Under the pieces are notes generated by a model that was given only the letters and a program-made list of their open reading frames with translations, ran no database searches and had not been told where the DNA came from. Of a stretch of 64,000 nt of DNA, positions 1 through 9,374 are shown one piece after another. The stretch is from Streptomyces roseifaciens (lineage in GTDB: Bacteria > Actinomycetota > Actinomycetes > Streptomycetales > Streptomycetaceae). The DNA lies in the NCBI RefSeq assembly GCF_001445655.1, contig NZ_LNBE01000006.1, forward strand, positions 62,001-126,000. Direction: 5' to 3'. The position numbers were made by a program, and so were the translations under genes. Within the stretch, counting starts at the first letter, position 1, and each line of letters opens with the position of its first letter.

Positions 1-25
1 AAGTCCGCCGAACGAGAACGGGCAC

Positions 26-1759
26 GTGATGAGCAGCGCAGTACAGCCTCCCGAGGACGCCGTACGGCCTTCCGGGGACCGGACCGTCGTCGCCGTCATC
101 GGCGCGGGCACCATCGGGCTCGGCTGGATCGCCCTCTTCCTGGACCGGGGGCTCCGGGTCCGGGTCAACAGCAGACGCCCCGACGCCGAGCGGGTGGTCA
201 GGGAGGGCCTCGCGGTCTTCGCCCCCACCCTGCCGGGCGGGCCCGCCGACGTCGACATGCTCATGGAGCACGTGGAGTTCGAGCCCGACATGGCCCGCGC
301 CGTCCGCGGCGCGGCGGTCGTGCAGGAGAACGCACCCGACGACCTCGCCCTCAAGCAGGAGCTCTTCCGTACGGTCGAGCAGGCCGCTCCCGCGGAAGCC
401 CTCCTGCTGTCCTCCACGTCCAAGCTGCTGCCCGACGACATGGGCGCGCTGATGGCCGAGCCGGGACGCGTCGTCGTGGGACACCCCTTCAACCCGCCGC
501 ACGTCGTCCCCCTGGTCGAGGTCGTCGGCGGCCGGCACACCCCCGCCGGGCTGATCGACGAGGTCACGGCGTTCTACCGGGCGGTGGGCAAGGTCCCCGT
601 CGTCGTCCGCAAGCCCGTACCGCGCTTCGTCGCCAACCGCCTGCAGTCCGCGCTGCTGAGGGAGAGCATCCACCTCGTGCAGGAGGGCGTCGTCACGATG
701 GCCGAACTCGACGCCGTCGTCACGCAGTCGATCGGCCTGCGCTGGGCCGTCGTGGGGCCGTTCGAGGCCTTCCACCTGGGCGGCGGCGAGGGCGGCCTGC
801 GCCGCTGGCTGGGCGGCACGGCACCCGGCCTGGAGCGCGCCTGGCGCGCCACCGCCGTCCCGGCCCTGACGCCGGACGCCGTCGAGGCGCTCGGCGCCGA
901 GGCGGACCGGACCTTCGGCACGGACCACGCCGCGCTATCGCGCGCCCGTGACGAGAAGCAGAACGCCGTGCTCGACGCGCTCGCGCGGATCGACGCCCGG
1001 CACCAGTCACACAGGGAAGACGAGAACATGGAACCCCAGCCCCAGTCCCAGCCTCAGCAGACCCAGCCGGCCCAGCAGCCCGAACCCCACGTCGTGGACT
1101 TCTGGTTCGACCCGCTGTGTCCCTTCGCCTGGATCGCCTCCCGGTGGATCACCGAGGTGGCCGAGAAGGCCCCGGTGACCGTCCGCTGGCACGCGATGAG
1201 CCTGGCCCTGCTCAACAGCGGCAAGGACATGCCCGAGGCGCGGCGCACGATGCTCGGCCTCTACTGGGGCCCGGTCCGGGTCCTGGCCGCCGCCCGCGCC
1301 GCCCACGGCGACGCCGTCACCGGCCCGCTCTACACGGCGATGGGCTCCCGCTTCCACGCCCCCGGCGGCATCTTCGAGCCGGTCCGCACCGCCCCGGCGG
1401 AGGAGTTCCGCGCGGCGATGATCGAGGGGCTGAGCAGGACGCGCCCGGACATCGAGGCGGCCCTGGCCGAGACCGGGCTGCCCGCCGGTCTGATCGACGC
1501 GATGGACGACGACCGCTGGGACGACGACCTGCGCGCCTCGCACGACCGGGTGCCCTCGGACGGCCTCGGCCAGGAGCTGATCGGCGTCCCGACGATCTCC
1601 GTGGACGGCGGCGCGGGCCAGTTCGGCCCGGTCCTGACGGAGATACCGCGCGGCGAGCGGGCGGTACGGCTCTGGGAGGCCTTCCGGACCCTGGCCGGCG
1701 ACCCGGCGTTCTTCGAACTGAAGCAGAGCACGGGGCGCACCGAGCCCCTGACCCACTGA
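26..1759 (+). CDS. 3-hydroxyacyl-CoA dehydrogenase / DsbA-like thiol oxidoreductase fusion
   Basis: One 577-codon frame joins two enzymes. Residues 1-334 resemble the NAD-binding 3-hydroxyacyl-CoA/carnitine dehydrogenase family: a Rossmann GAGTIG motif near residue 27 and the GHPFNPPH segment with the family's catalytic-type His. Residues 335-577 resemble the DsbA/mycothiol-dependent nitroreductase (Rv2466c-like) family, with FWFDPLCPFAW; only the first Cys of the usual CxxC pair is present. An internal ATG at 1028, preceded by AGGGA about 10 nt upstream, lies exactly at the junction, so the second half may also be translated alone. Start is GTG 26 or ATG 29. It leads a probable redox operon with the next two genes. 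Domain calls are fairly secure; substrates are unknown. The fusion could be real or reflect a lost stop codon. Confidence 0.8.
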   Translation: MMSSAVQPPEDAVRPSGDRTVVAVIGAGTIGLGWIALFLDRGLRVRVNSRRPDAERVVREGLAVFAPTLPGGPADVDMLMEHVEFEPDMARAVRGAAVVQENAPDDLALKQELFRTVEQAAPAEALLLSSTSKLLPDDMGALMAEPGRVVVGHPFNPPHVVPLVEVVGGRHTPAGLIDEVTAFYRAVGKVPVVVRKPVPRFVANRLQSALLRESIHLVQEGVVTMAELDAVVTQSIGLRWAVVGPFEAFHLGGGEGGLRRWLGGTAPGLERAWRATAVPALTPDAVEALGAEADRTFGTDHAALSRARDEKQNAVLDALARIDARHQSHREDENMEPQPQSQPQQTQPAQQPEPHVVDFWFDPLCPFAWIASRWITEVAEKAPVTVRWHAMSLALLNSGKDMPEARRTMLGLYWGPVRVLAAARAAHGDAVTGPLYTAMGSRFHAPGGIFEPVRTAPAEEFRAAMIEGLSRTRPDIEAALAETGLPAGLIDAMDDDRWDDDLRASHDRVPSDGLGQELIGVPTISVDGGAGQFGPVLTEIPRGERAVRLWEAFRTLAGDPAFFELKQSTGRTEPLTH

Positions 1760-1812
1760 CCCACCGATCCGACGGTCCGACGATGCGACCGAATCAACTG
1801 GAGGAATCTCAG

Positions 1813-2799
1813 ATGCGTGTGATCCGTATCCGTGAGTTCGGGGGCCCGGAGGTCATGCGGGTCGAGGAGACCCCCGTGCCGCAGCCGGGTCCGGGCGAGG
1901 TGCTGATCGCCGCCGAGGCGATCAGCGTGGGCTTCGCGCAGACGCAGATGCGGCGCAACATCTTCCCCGCGCCGATGTGGCGGCCCGAGTTCCCGATCGT
2001 GCTCGGCGGCGACGTCATCGGCCGCGTCGCGGGCGTGGGCGCCGGGGTGACGGGCTTCCGCGAGGGCGACCGGGTCGGCGCGTTCACGCTCCACGGGGCG
2101 TACGCCGACTACGTGGTCGTCGATGCGGAAACGGTTCTGTCCGTGCCGGAGGGCCTCGACGCCGCACAGGCCACCGCCCTCCCCTCGCCCGGCCCCATCG
2201 GCACCGGCACCCTGGGCACGGCCGGCCTGCGCCCGGGCGAGAGCGTCCTGGTGCACGCCGCGTCCGGCGGCATCGGCCACCTGAGCGTGCAGTGGGCCAA
2301 GGCCCACGGCGCCGGCCCGGTCATCGCCACCGCGAGCTCGGCCGAGAAGCTCGACTTCGCCCGCGCCCTCGGCGCCGACGTCGTCGTCGACTACAGCCGC
2401 GAGGGCTGGGTCGACGAGGTCCGCGAGGCCACCGGCGGCGCCGGCGTCGACATCATCCTCGACAGCATCGGCGGCGACGTCCTCCGCCAGGGCGTCGGCC
2501 TGCTGGCCCCCTTCGGCCGCCTGGTCTTCTACGGCTCCGCGGGCGGCGGCCTGGAGATCCCCCGGATCTCGCCCATGGAACTCATCGAGATGAAGTTCAT
2601 CACCGGCTTCGCCCTGTCCCGCTGGCGCGCCGCCCGCCCCAAGGAGTACCTCGCCAACCACGAGGAGCTGGCCGCCGGCCTCGCCGACGGCACGATCCGG
2701 CACGCGGTGCACGCCACGTACCCCCTCGAAGAGGTCGGCCGGGCCCACGAGGAGATCGAGTCCCGGGCCCACATCGGGCGCATCGTGCTGCTCCCCTGA
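1813..2799 (+). CDS. Zinc-independent MDR quinone oxidoreductase-like protein
   Basis: A 328-residue medium-chain dehydrogenase/reductase of the quinone oxidoreductase branch. The N-terminal GroES-like fold begins MRVIRIREFGGPEVM, and the nucleotide-binding domain carries a GGIGH-type loop (ASGGIGHLSVQWAKAHG). I see no cysteine set typical of catalytic or structural zinc, so NAD(P)H-dependent quinone or enone reduction is more likely than alcohol oxidation. ATG 1813 was chosen because GGAGGA lies at 1800-1805 and the family N-terminus starts there; the frame is open further upstream, but that stretch is the shadow of the preceding gene. It lies 53 bp after the fusion gene and 27 bp before the FMN reductase gene, as in one transcription unit. 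The substrate is unknown. Confidence 0.85.
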   Translation: MRVIRIREFGGPEVMRVEETPVPQPGPGEVLIAAEAISVGFAQTQMRRNIFPAPMWRPEFPIVLGGDVIGRVAGVGAGVTGFREGDRVGAFTLHGAYADYVVVDAETVLSVPEGLDAAQATALPSPGPIGTGTLGTAGLRPGESVLVHAASGGIGHLSVQWAKAHGAGPVIATASSAEKLDFARALGADVVVDYSREGWVDEVREATGGAGVDIILDSIGGDVLRQGVGLLAPFGRLVFYGSAGGGLEIPRISPMELIEMKFITGFALSRWRAARPKEYLANHEELAAGLADGTIRHAVHATYPLEEVGRAHEEIESRAHIGRIVLLP

Positions 2800-2826
2800 C
2801 ACCCCCGAACCGAGATTGGAACCGCC

Positions 2827-3432
2827 TTGCCGGACACGAACGCCCTGAGCCCCACCCGCCTCGCCGTGATCGTCGGCAGCACCCGCAAGGACCGCTTCGG
2901 TCCGGTCGTCGCCGACTGGTTCACCGCCCACGCCCGTGAGCGCGCCGACCTGGACGTCGACGTCATCGACCTGGCCGAGGCCGACCTGCCGCACGTCCTG
3001 GAGGGAGCCGGCGAGGACGGCACGCACCCCTCGGCGGCGGTGCGCGCCTTCGCGGCGCGGATCGACCGGGCGGACGTCTTCGCCGTCATCACGCCCGAGT
3101 ACAACCGCGGTTACCCCGCCTCGCTCAAGCAGGCCATCGACTCGGTGTACACCGAGTTCCACGCCAAGCCGGTCGGCTTCGTCAGCTACTCCGGCGGTGC
3201 GACCGGCGGCGTGCGCGCCGTCGAGCAGCTCCGTACGGTCTTCGCCGAGCTCCACACCGTGACCCTGCGGGACGGCGTGGCCATCCCCTCCGCCTTCGCC
3301 GCCTTCGACGACGACGGGCAGCCGCGGGACACCGAAGGCGTCAACGGCGCCGCGAAGAAGCTGCTCGACCAGCTGCTGTGGTGGGCCGTCGCCCTGCGCG
3401 AGGCGCGGGCCAAGACGCCGTACGCCGCCTGA
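2827..3432 (+). CDS. NADPH-dependent FMN reductase family protein
   Basis: A 201-residue flavodoxin-fold reductase. The phosphate-binding loop IVGSTRKDR near residue 15 and the later [17 protein letters not shown] signature are typical of NADPH-dependent FMN/azo/quinone reductases. The apparent start is TTG 2827 with a weak purine-rich stretch (ATTGGAA) just upstream; TTG starts are uncommon, so the start is less certain than the frame. It ends a three-gene redox group and may supply reduced flavin to a partner oxygenase or quinone-active enzyme outside the window. That role is inferred only from context. Confidence 0.85.
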   Translation: MPDTNALSPTRLAVIVGSTRKDRFGPVVADWFTAHARERADLDVDVIDLAEADLPHVLEGAGEDGTHPSAAVRAFAARIDRADVFAVITPEYNRGYPASLKQAIDSVYTEFHAKPVGFVSYSGGATGGVRAVEQLRTVFAELHTVTLRDGVAIPSAFAAFDDDGQPRDTEGVNGAAKKLLDQLLWWAVALREARAKTPYAA

Positions 3433-3523
3433 CGGTCCGCGGGCCGTGGTGGTCCGGCCGCCCGCGCCCGGCCGACAGAGCACCGTCCTGAAACGTCCAA
3501 CATCCCACGTCCTAGGGAGCGAT

Positions 3524-4732
3524 GTGTCCCGCCGCCTGTTCACTTCGGAGTCCGTGACCGAGGGTCACCCCGACAAGATCGCTGACCAGATCAGCGACAC
3601 CATTCTCGACGCCCTGCTCAAGGAGGACCCGACCTCCCGCGTGGCCGTCGAGACCCTGATCACCACCGGCCTGGTGCACGTGGCCGGCGAGGTGACGACG
3701 AAGGCGTACGCGCCGATCGCCTCGCTCGTGCGCAACAAAATCCTCGAGATCGGCTACGACTCCTCGACGAAGGGTTTCGACGGTTCTTCGTGCGGTGTCT
3801 CGGTGTCGATCGGCGCGCAGTCGCCGGACATCGCCCAGGGTGTCGACACGGCCTACGAGTCGCGGGTGGAGGGTGACGAGGACGAGCTCGACCGGCAGGG
3901 CGCGGGCGACCAGGGTCTGATGTTCGGCTACGCGTGCGACGAGACGCCCGAGCTGATGCCGCTGCCGATCCACCTGGCGCACCGGCTCTCGCGCCGTCTG
4001 TCGGAGGTCCGCAAGAACGGGACCGTTCCGTACCTGCGGCCCGACGGCAAGACCCAGGTGACGATCGAGTACGACGGCAACAAGGCCGTCCGCCTCGACA
4101 CGGTCGTGGTGTCCTCGCAGCACGCGTCGGACGTCGACCTGGACTCTCTTCTGGCTCCCGACATCCGTAAGTTCGTCGTCGAGCACGTCCTCAAGGAGCT
4201 GGTGGAGGACGGCATCGCACTGGACACCGACGGCTACCGGCTGCTGGTCAACCCCACGGGTCGCTTCGAGATCGGCGGCCCGATGGGTGACGCGGGTCTG
4301 ACCGGTCGGAAGATCATCATCGACACGTACGGCGGCATGGCCCGCCACGGCGGCGGTGCGTTCTCGGGCAAGGACCCGTCCAAGGTCGACCGCTCGGCGG
4401 CGTACGCGATGCGCTGGGTCGCCAAGAACGTCGTGGCGGCCGGTCTGGCGTCGCGCTGCGAGGTGCAGGTGGCGTACGCGATCGGCAAGGCCGAGCCGGT
4501 GGGTCTGTTCGTGGAGACCTTCGGCACGAACACCGTCGACACGGACAAGATCGAGACTGCGATCGCCGAGGTGTTCGACCTCCGCCCGGCCGCGATCATC
4601 CGCGACCTCGACCTCCTCCGCCCGATCTACGCACAGACCGCCGCCTACGGCCACTTCGGCCGTGAGCTGCCGGACTTCACCTGGGAACGCACCGACCGCG
4701 TCACCGCCCTGAAGAAGGCCGCAGGGGCGTGA
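3524..4732 (+). CDS. metK: S-adenosylmethionine synthetase
   Basis: A 402-residue methionine adenosyltransferase that makes SAM from ATP and methionine. Family signatures are complete: [12 protein letters not shown] near residue 14 (ATP loop), [12 protein letters not shown], and the glycine-rich [19 protein letters not shown] segment. GTG 3524 is preferred over upstream codons because AGGGAG lies at 3514-3519 and the protein begins [16 protein letters not shown], as expected for actinobacterial MetK. The 91-bp leader shows no obvious SAM riboswitch fold. It opens a contiguous set (metK, kinase, metH, metF, ahcY) that together runs the whole activated-methyl cycle. A second, housekeeping metK may exist elsewhere in the genome; this cannot be seen here. 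Confidence 0.97.
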   Translation: MSRRLFTSESVTEGHPDKIADQISDTILDALLKEDPTSRVAVETLITTGLVHVAGEVTTKAYAPIASLVRNKILEIGYDSSTKGFDGSSCGVSVSIGAQSPDIAQGVDTAYESRVEGDEDELDRQGAGDQGLMFGYACDETPELMPLPIHLAHRLSRRLSEVRKNGTVPYLRPDGKTQVTIEYDGNKAVRLDTVVVSSQHASDVDLDSLLAPDIRKFVVEHVLKELVEDGIALDTDGYRLLVNPTGRFEIGGPMGDAGLTGRKIIIDTYGGMARHGGGAFSGKDPSKVDRSAAYAMRWVAKNVVAAGLASRCEVQVAYAIGKAEPVGLFVETFGTNTVDTDKIETAIAEVFDLRPAAIIRDLDLLRPIYAQTAAYGHFGRELPDFTWERTDRVTALKKAAGA

Positions 4733-4764
4733 TCAACCGAGCCGCAGGCAAGGAGAGAGCTCCC

Positions 4765-5784
4765 GTGCGCATCGCAGTCACCGGTTCGATCGCCACCGAC
4801 CACCTGATGGTCTTCCCCGGACGCTTCGCCGACCAGCTCATCACCGAGCAGCTCGACAAGGTGTCCCTGTCCTTCCTCGTCGACCACCTCGAAGTCCGCA
4901 GGGGCGGTGTGGCGGCCAACATCTCCTTCGGCCTGGGCCGCCTCGGCCTGCGGCCCGTCCTCGTCGGCGCGGCCGGCGTCGACTTCGCCGAGTACGAGGC
5001 CTGGTTGCGCGCCGGCGGCGTGGACACCGGGTCCGTCCGGGTCAGCGAGACCCTCCACACGGCTCGCTTCGTCTGCACCACGGACGCCGACCAGAACCAG
5101 ATCGCCACCTTCTACGCCGGCGCCATGGCCGAGGCCCGCGAGATCGAGCTGGCGCCGGTGGTGAGGCGGGTCGGTGGCCTCGACCTGGTCGTCGTCGCCC
5201 CCAACGACCCCGCCGCGATGCTCCGGCACACGGACGAGTGCCGGGCCACGGGCCTGCCCTTCGCCGCCGACCCCTCGCAGCAGCTCGCCCGGCTGGGCGC
5301 GGAGGAGACCCGCCGGCTGGTGGACGGCGCCCGGTTCCTGTTCACCAACGAGTACGAGGCCGCGCTGCTGCAGGAGCGCACCGGCTGGACGGCGGCCGAG
5401 GTCCTCGCGCGCGTGGGCACCTGGGTGACCACGCTGGGCGAGAACGGTGTGGTGATCACGGAGGAGGGCGGCGCGGAACTGCGCGTGCCCGCCGTTCCGA
5501 CCGCTGACATCAAGGACCCGACGGGCGTCGGCGACGCCTTCCGGGCCGGGTTCCTCGCCGGCATCGTGTGGCAGCAGCCGTACGAGCGCGCCGCGCAACT
5601 GGGCTGCGCGCTGGCCACGCTGGTGCTGGAGTCCGTCGGCACGCAGGAGTACAAGCCGGCGTGGAGCGACCTGCTGGCCCGTATCGAGGACGCCTACGGG
5701 GCGCAGGCCGCACGGGAGATCGCCCCGCATCTGCCGCAGCTGTCGCCCCTGCCGGATCCGTCGACCGCGGGCGGCGCGTCGTGA
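4765..5784 (+). CDS. PfkB-family kinase, probable adenosine kinase
   Basis: A 339-residue ribokinase/PfkB-family sugar or nucleoside kinase. It has the N-terminal glycine-rich RGGVAANISFGLGRLG segment and the C-terminal PfkB signature DPTGVGDAFRAGFLAG with the catalytic-type Asp. Position between metK and metH, with ahcY downstream, suggests adenosine kinase: it would remove the adenosine released by S-adenosylhomocysteine hydrolysis and pull that reaction forward. The sequence alone does not exclude another PfkB substrate. Start GTG 4765 follows AGGAGAG at 4751-4757. The stop overlaps the metH start by 4 bp (GTGA), indicating translational coupling. Confidence 0.85.
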   Translation: MRIAVTGSIATDHLMVFPGRFADQLITEQLDKVSLSFLVDHLEVRRGGVAANISFGLGRLGLRPVLVGAAGVDFAEYEAWLRAGGVDTGSVRVSETLHTARFVCTTDADQNQIATFYAGAMAEAREIELAPVVRRVGGLDLVVVAPNDPAAMLRHTDECRATGLPFAADPSQQLARLGAEETRRLVDGARFLFTNEYEAALLQERTGWTAAEVLARVGTWVTTLGENGVVITEEGGAELRVPAVPTADIKDPTGVGDAFRAGFLAGIVWQQPYERAAQLGCALATLVLESVGTQEYKPAWSDLLARIEDAYGAQAAREIAPHLPQLSPLPDPSTAGGAS

Positions 5785-8700
5785 CTGCGGCTGCGACCGA
5801 TGCTGCCGTCCGGGCCTCCGAACTGCGGGAGGCGCTCGCCTCCCGGGTCGTGGTGGCCGACGGCGCGATGGGCACGATGCTCCAGGCGCAGGACCCCAGC
5901 ATGGAGGACTTCGAGCAGCTGGAGGGCTGCAACGAGGTCCTGAACGTGACCCGCCCCGACATCGTCCGCTCCGTCCACGAGGCCTACTTCTCCGTCGGCG
6001 TGGACTGCGTGGAGACCAACACCTTCGGCGCGAACCTGGCGGCGCTGGGCGAGTACGACATCCCCGAGCGGATCTTCGAGCTGTCGGAGGCGGGCGCCCG
6101 CATCGCGCGGGAGGTCGCGGACGAGTTCGCGGCCGGGGACGGGCGGGCCCGCTGGGTGCTGGGCTCGGTCGGCCCGGGCACGAAGCTGCCGACGCTCGGC
6201 CACGCCCCGTACGTGGCGCTGCGGGACGCGTACCAGCAGAACGTCGAGGGCCTGGTGGCCGGCGGCGCGGACGCGATCCTCGTGGAGACGACGCAGGACC
6301 TGCTGCAGACGAAGGCGTCGGTGATCGGCGCGCGGCGGGCGATGGCGGCCGCCGGGGTGGACCTGCCGCTGCTGGTGCAGGTCACGGTGGAGACCACCGG
6401 CACGATGCTGCTGGGATCGGAGATCGGGGCGGCGCTGACGGCCCTGGAGCCGCTGGGCATCGACATGATCGGCCTGAACTGCGCAACCGGCCCGGCCGAG
6501 ATGAGCGAGCACCTGCGCTACCTCTCCCGGCACGCCCGTACGCGCGTCTCCGCCATGCCCAACGCGGGTCTGCCGGTGCTGGGGAAGAACGGCGCGCACT
6601 ACCCGCTGTCGCCCGCCGAGCTGGCGGACGCCCACGGGTCGTTCGTGCGGGAGTACGGGCTCTCGCTGGTGGGCGGCTGCTGCGGCACGACGCCGGAGCA
6701 CCTGCGGCAGGTCGTGGAGCGGGTGCGGGGCCTCACGCCGGCCGAGCGGGCGCCGCGCCCCGAGCCGGGTGCCGCATCGCTCTACCAGACGGTGCCCTTC
6801 CGGCAGGACGCGTCGTACCTCGCGATCGGCGAGCGGACGAACGCCAACGGTTCGAAGAAGTTCCGCGAGGCCATGCTGGAGGGCCGCTGGGACGACTGCG
6901 TGGAGATGGCCCGCGACCAGATCCGCGAGGGCGCGCACCTGCTGGACCTGTGCGTCGACTACGTGGGGCGCGACGGCGTCGCCGACATGGCCGAGATCGC
7001 GGGCCGCTTCGCCACCGCCTCCACCCTCCCCATCGTGCTGGACTCCACCGAGGTGGACGTGATCCGCGCGGGCCTGGAGAAGCTCGGCGGCCGGGCCGTG
7101 ATCAACTCCGTGAACTACGAGGACGGCGACGGCCCCGACTCCCGCTTCGCGAAGGTGACGCGGCTGGCGGTGGAGCACGGCGCGGCGCTGATGGCCCTGA
7201 CCATCGACGAGGAGGGCCAGGCCCGCACCGTCGAGCACAAGGTGGCCGTCGCCGAGCGGATCATCGCGGACCTGACCGGCAACTGGGGCATTCATGAGTG
7301 CGACATCCTCATCGACACCCTGACGTTCACGATCTGCACGGGCCAGGAGGAGTCCCGCAAGGACGGCGTCCACACGATCGAGGCGATCCGCGAGCTCAAG
7401 CGCCGCCACCCCGACGTGCAGACGACGCTGGGCCTGTCCAACATCTCCTTCGGCCTCAACCCGGCCGCTCGTCTCGTACTGAACTCGGTCTTCCTGGACG
7501 AGTGCGTGAAGGCCGGCCTGGACTCCGCCATCGTCCACGCCTCCAAGATCCTGCCGATCGCCCGGCTGGAGCAGGAGCACGTCGACGTCGCCCTCGATCT
7601 GATCCACGACCGGCGGCGGGAGGGCTACGACCCCCTCCAGAGGTTCCTCGAACTGTTCGAGGGCGTGGACACCAAGTCGATGAAGGCCGGGAAGGCCGAG
7701 GAGCTGCTGGCGCTGCCGCTGGAGGAGCGCTTGCGGCGGCGGATCATCGACGGGGAGAAGAACGGTCTCGAAGGCGATCTGGATGAGGCGCTGGCGGGGC
7801 GTCCGGCGTTGGAGATCGTCAATGACACGTTGCTGGAGGGCATGAAGGTCGTCGGTGAGTTGTTCGGGTCGGGGCAGATGCAGTTGCCGTTCGTGCTGCA
7901 GTCGGCCGAGGTGATGAAGACGGCGGTGGCGTATCTGGAGCCGCACATGGAGAAGTCGGATGCGGAGGGCAAGGGCACGATCGTGCTGGCCACGGTCCGT
8001 GGTGACGTCCATGACATCGGGAAGAACCTGGTCGACATCATCTTGTCCAACAACGGCTACAACGTCGTGAACCTGGGGATCAAGCAGCCGGTCTCGGCGA
8101 TCCTGGAGGCGGCCGAGGAGCATCGTGCCGATGTGATCGGGATGTCGGGGCTGCTGGTGAAGTCCACGGTGATCATGAAGGAGAACCTGGAGGAGCTCAA
8201 CCAGCGCAAGCTCGCCGCGCAGTATCCCGTGATCCTCGGTGGCGCCGCCCTGACCCGGGCATACGTCGAGCAGGATCTGCACGAGATCTACGAGGGTGAA
8301 GTCCGCTACGCGCGTGATGCTTTCGAGGGTCTGCGGCTGATGGACGCTTTGATCGCGGTGAAGCGGGGTGTGCCGGGTGCGGTGCTGCCGGAGCTGAAGC
8401 AGCGGCGGGTGGCGAAGCGTGCGGCGGCGGCCGTGCTGGAGGTGGAGGAGCCGGAGGGTTCCGGCCGCTCGGACGTCGCGATCGACAACCGGGTGCCGGA
8501 GCCGCCGTTCTGGGGCACGCGGGTGATCAAGGGGATCGGGCTGAAGGACTACGCGTCCTGGCTCGACGAAGGCGCCCTCTTCAAGGGCCAGTGGGGCCTG
8601 AAGCAGGCCCGCGCAGGCGGCCCCACCTACGAAGAACTCGTCGAGACCGAAGGCCGCCCCCGCCTGCGCGGCTGGCTGGAGAAACTCCACACGGACAACC

Positions 8701-9284
8701 TCCTGGAAGCGGCCGTCGTCTACGGCTACTTCCCCTGCTACTCCAAGGGCGACGACCTCATCCTCCTCAACGAGGACGGCACCGAGCGGACGCGTTTCAC
8801 GTTCCCGCGGCAGCGGCGCGGGCGGCGGCTGTGCCTGGCGGACTACTTCCGGCCCGAGGAGTCGGGCGAGAAGGACGTCGTGGGCCTGCAGGTCGTCACC
8901 GTCGGCTCCCGTATCGGCGAGGCCACGGCCGAGCTGTTCGCCGCCGACGCCTACCGCGACTACCTCGAACTCCACGGCCTGTCCGTCCAGCTCGCCGAAG
9001 CCCTCGCCGAGTACTGGCACGCCCGCGTCCGCGCCGAACTCGGCTTCGCCGGCGAAGACCCCCAAGACGTAGAGGACATGTTCGCCCTCAAATACCGCGG
9101 CGCCCGCTTCTCCCTCGGCTACGGAGCCTGCCCCAACCTCGAAGACCGGGCAAAGATCGCCGACCTCCTGCAGCCCGAGCGGATCGGCGTCCACCTCTCC
9201 GAGGAATTCCAGCTCCACCCCGAACAGTCCACCGACGCCATCGTCATCCACCACCCCGACGCCACGTACTTCAACGCGCGCTGA
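5781..9284 (+). CDS. metH: Cobalamin-dependent methionine synthase
   Basis: A full-length 1167-residue MetH that transfers a methyl group from 5-methyltetrahydrofolate to homocysteine. Domains in order: homocysteine/zinc barrel (about 1-320) with zinc-ligand cysteines near 234 and 300-301 (GLNCATGP, GGCCGTT); pterin-binding barrel (about 340-620); cobalamin cap and Rossmann domain (about 640-880) with D742-V-H-D-I-G containing the cobalt-coordinating His 744; and the C-terminal SAM-dependent reactivation domain. Start GTG 5781 overlaps the kinase stop. Bases about 7730-8510, over the cobalamin module, use visibly more T-ending and TTG codons than the flanks. The stop lies in a 16-bp tandem repeat. 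Confidence 0.97.
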   Translation: MTAAATDAAVRASELREALASRVVVADGAMGTMLQAQDPSMEDFEQLEGCNEVLNVTRPDIVRSVHEAYFSVGVDCVETNTFGANLAALGEYDIPERIFELSEAGARIAREVADEFAAGDGRARWVLGSVGPGTKLPTLGHAPYVALRDAYQQNVEGLVAGGADAILVETTQDLLQTKASVIGARRAMAAAGVDLPLLVQVTVETTGTMLLGSEIGAALTALEPLGIDMIGLNCATGPAEMSEHLRYLSRHARTRVSAMPNAGLPVLGKNGAHYPLSPAELADAHGSFVREYGLSLVGGCCGTTPEHLRQVVERVRGLTPAERAPRPEPGAASLYQTVPFRQDASYLAIGERTNANGSKKFREAMLEGRWDDCVEMARDQIREGAHLLDLCVDYVGRDGVADMAEIAGRFATASTLPIVLDSTEVDVIRAGLEKLGGRAVINSVNYEDGDGPDSRFAKVTRLAVEHGAALMALTIDEEGQARTVEHKVAVAERIIADLTGNWGIHECDILIDTLTFTICTGQEESRKDGVHTIEAIRELKRRHPDVQTTLGLSNISFGLNPAARLVLNSVFLDECVKAGLDSAIVHASKILPIARLEQEHVDVALDLIHDRRREGYDPLQRFLELFEGVDTKSMKAGKAEELLALPLEERLRRRIIDGEKNGLEGDLDEALAGRPALEIVNDTLLEGMKVVGELFGSGQMQLPFVLQSAEVMKTAVAYLEPHMEKSDAEGKGTIVLATVRGDVHDIGKNLVDIILSNNGYNVVNLGIKQPVSAILEAAEEHRADVIGMSGLLVKSTVIMKENLEELNQRKLAAQYPVILGGAALTRAYVEQDLHEIYEGEVRYARDAFEGLRLMDALIAVKRGVPGAVLPELKQRRVAKRAAAAVLEVEEPEGSGRSDVAIDNRVPEPPFWGTRVIKGIGLKDYASWLDEGALFKGQWGLKQARAGGPTYEELVETEGRPRLRGWLEKLHTDNLLEAAVVYGYFPCYSKGDDLILLNEDGTERTRFTFPRQRRGRRLCLADYFRPEESGEKDVVGLQVVTVGSRIGEATAELFAADAYRDYLELHGLSVQLAEALAEYWHARVRAELGFAGEDPQDVEDMFALKYRGARFSLGYGACPNLEDRAKIADLLQPERIGVHLSEEFQLHPEQSTDAIVIHHPDATYFNAR

Positions 9285-9316
9285 CTTCAACGCGCGCTGA
9301 CTTCGACGTGCGCTGA
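9269..9316 (+). repeat. 16-bp tandem repeat spanning the metH stop codon
   Basis: Three adjacent copies of CTTCAACGCGCGCTGA lie at 9269-9284, 9285-9300 and 9301-9316 (the third with two substitutions), followed by a more diverged fourth unit. Each copy includes the TGA that ends metH, so the gene's last codons have been copied into the spacer before metF. Confidence 0.9.
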
Positions 9317-9374
9317 CTCCACCGCGTGCAGAGCCGGCCGCGCATCGGCGTATCCCTGTGAGGAAAGGAAGAGC

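Noticed and set aside
3433..3523. Possible SAM riboswitch before metK
   Set aside because: Only 91 bp, very GC-rich, with no recognisable conserved helices or terminator; not supported by eye.
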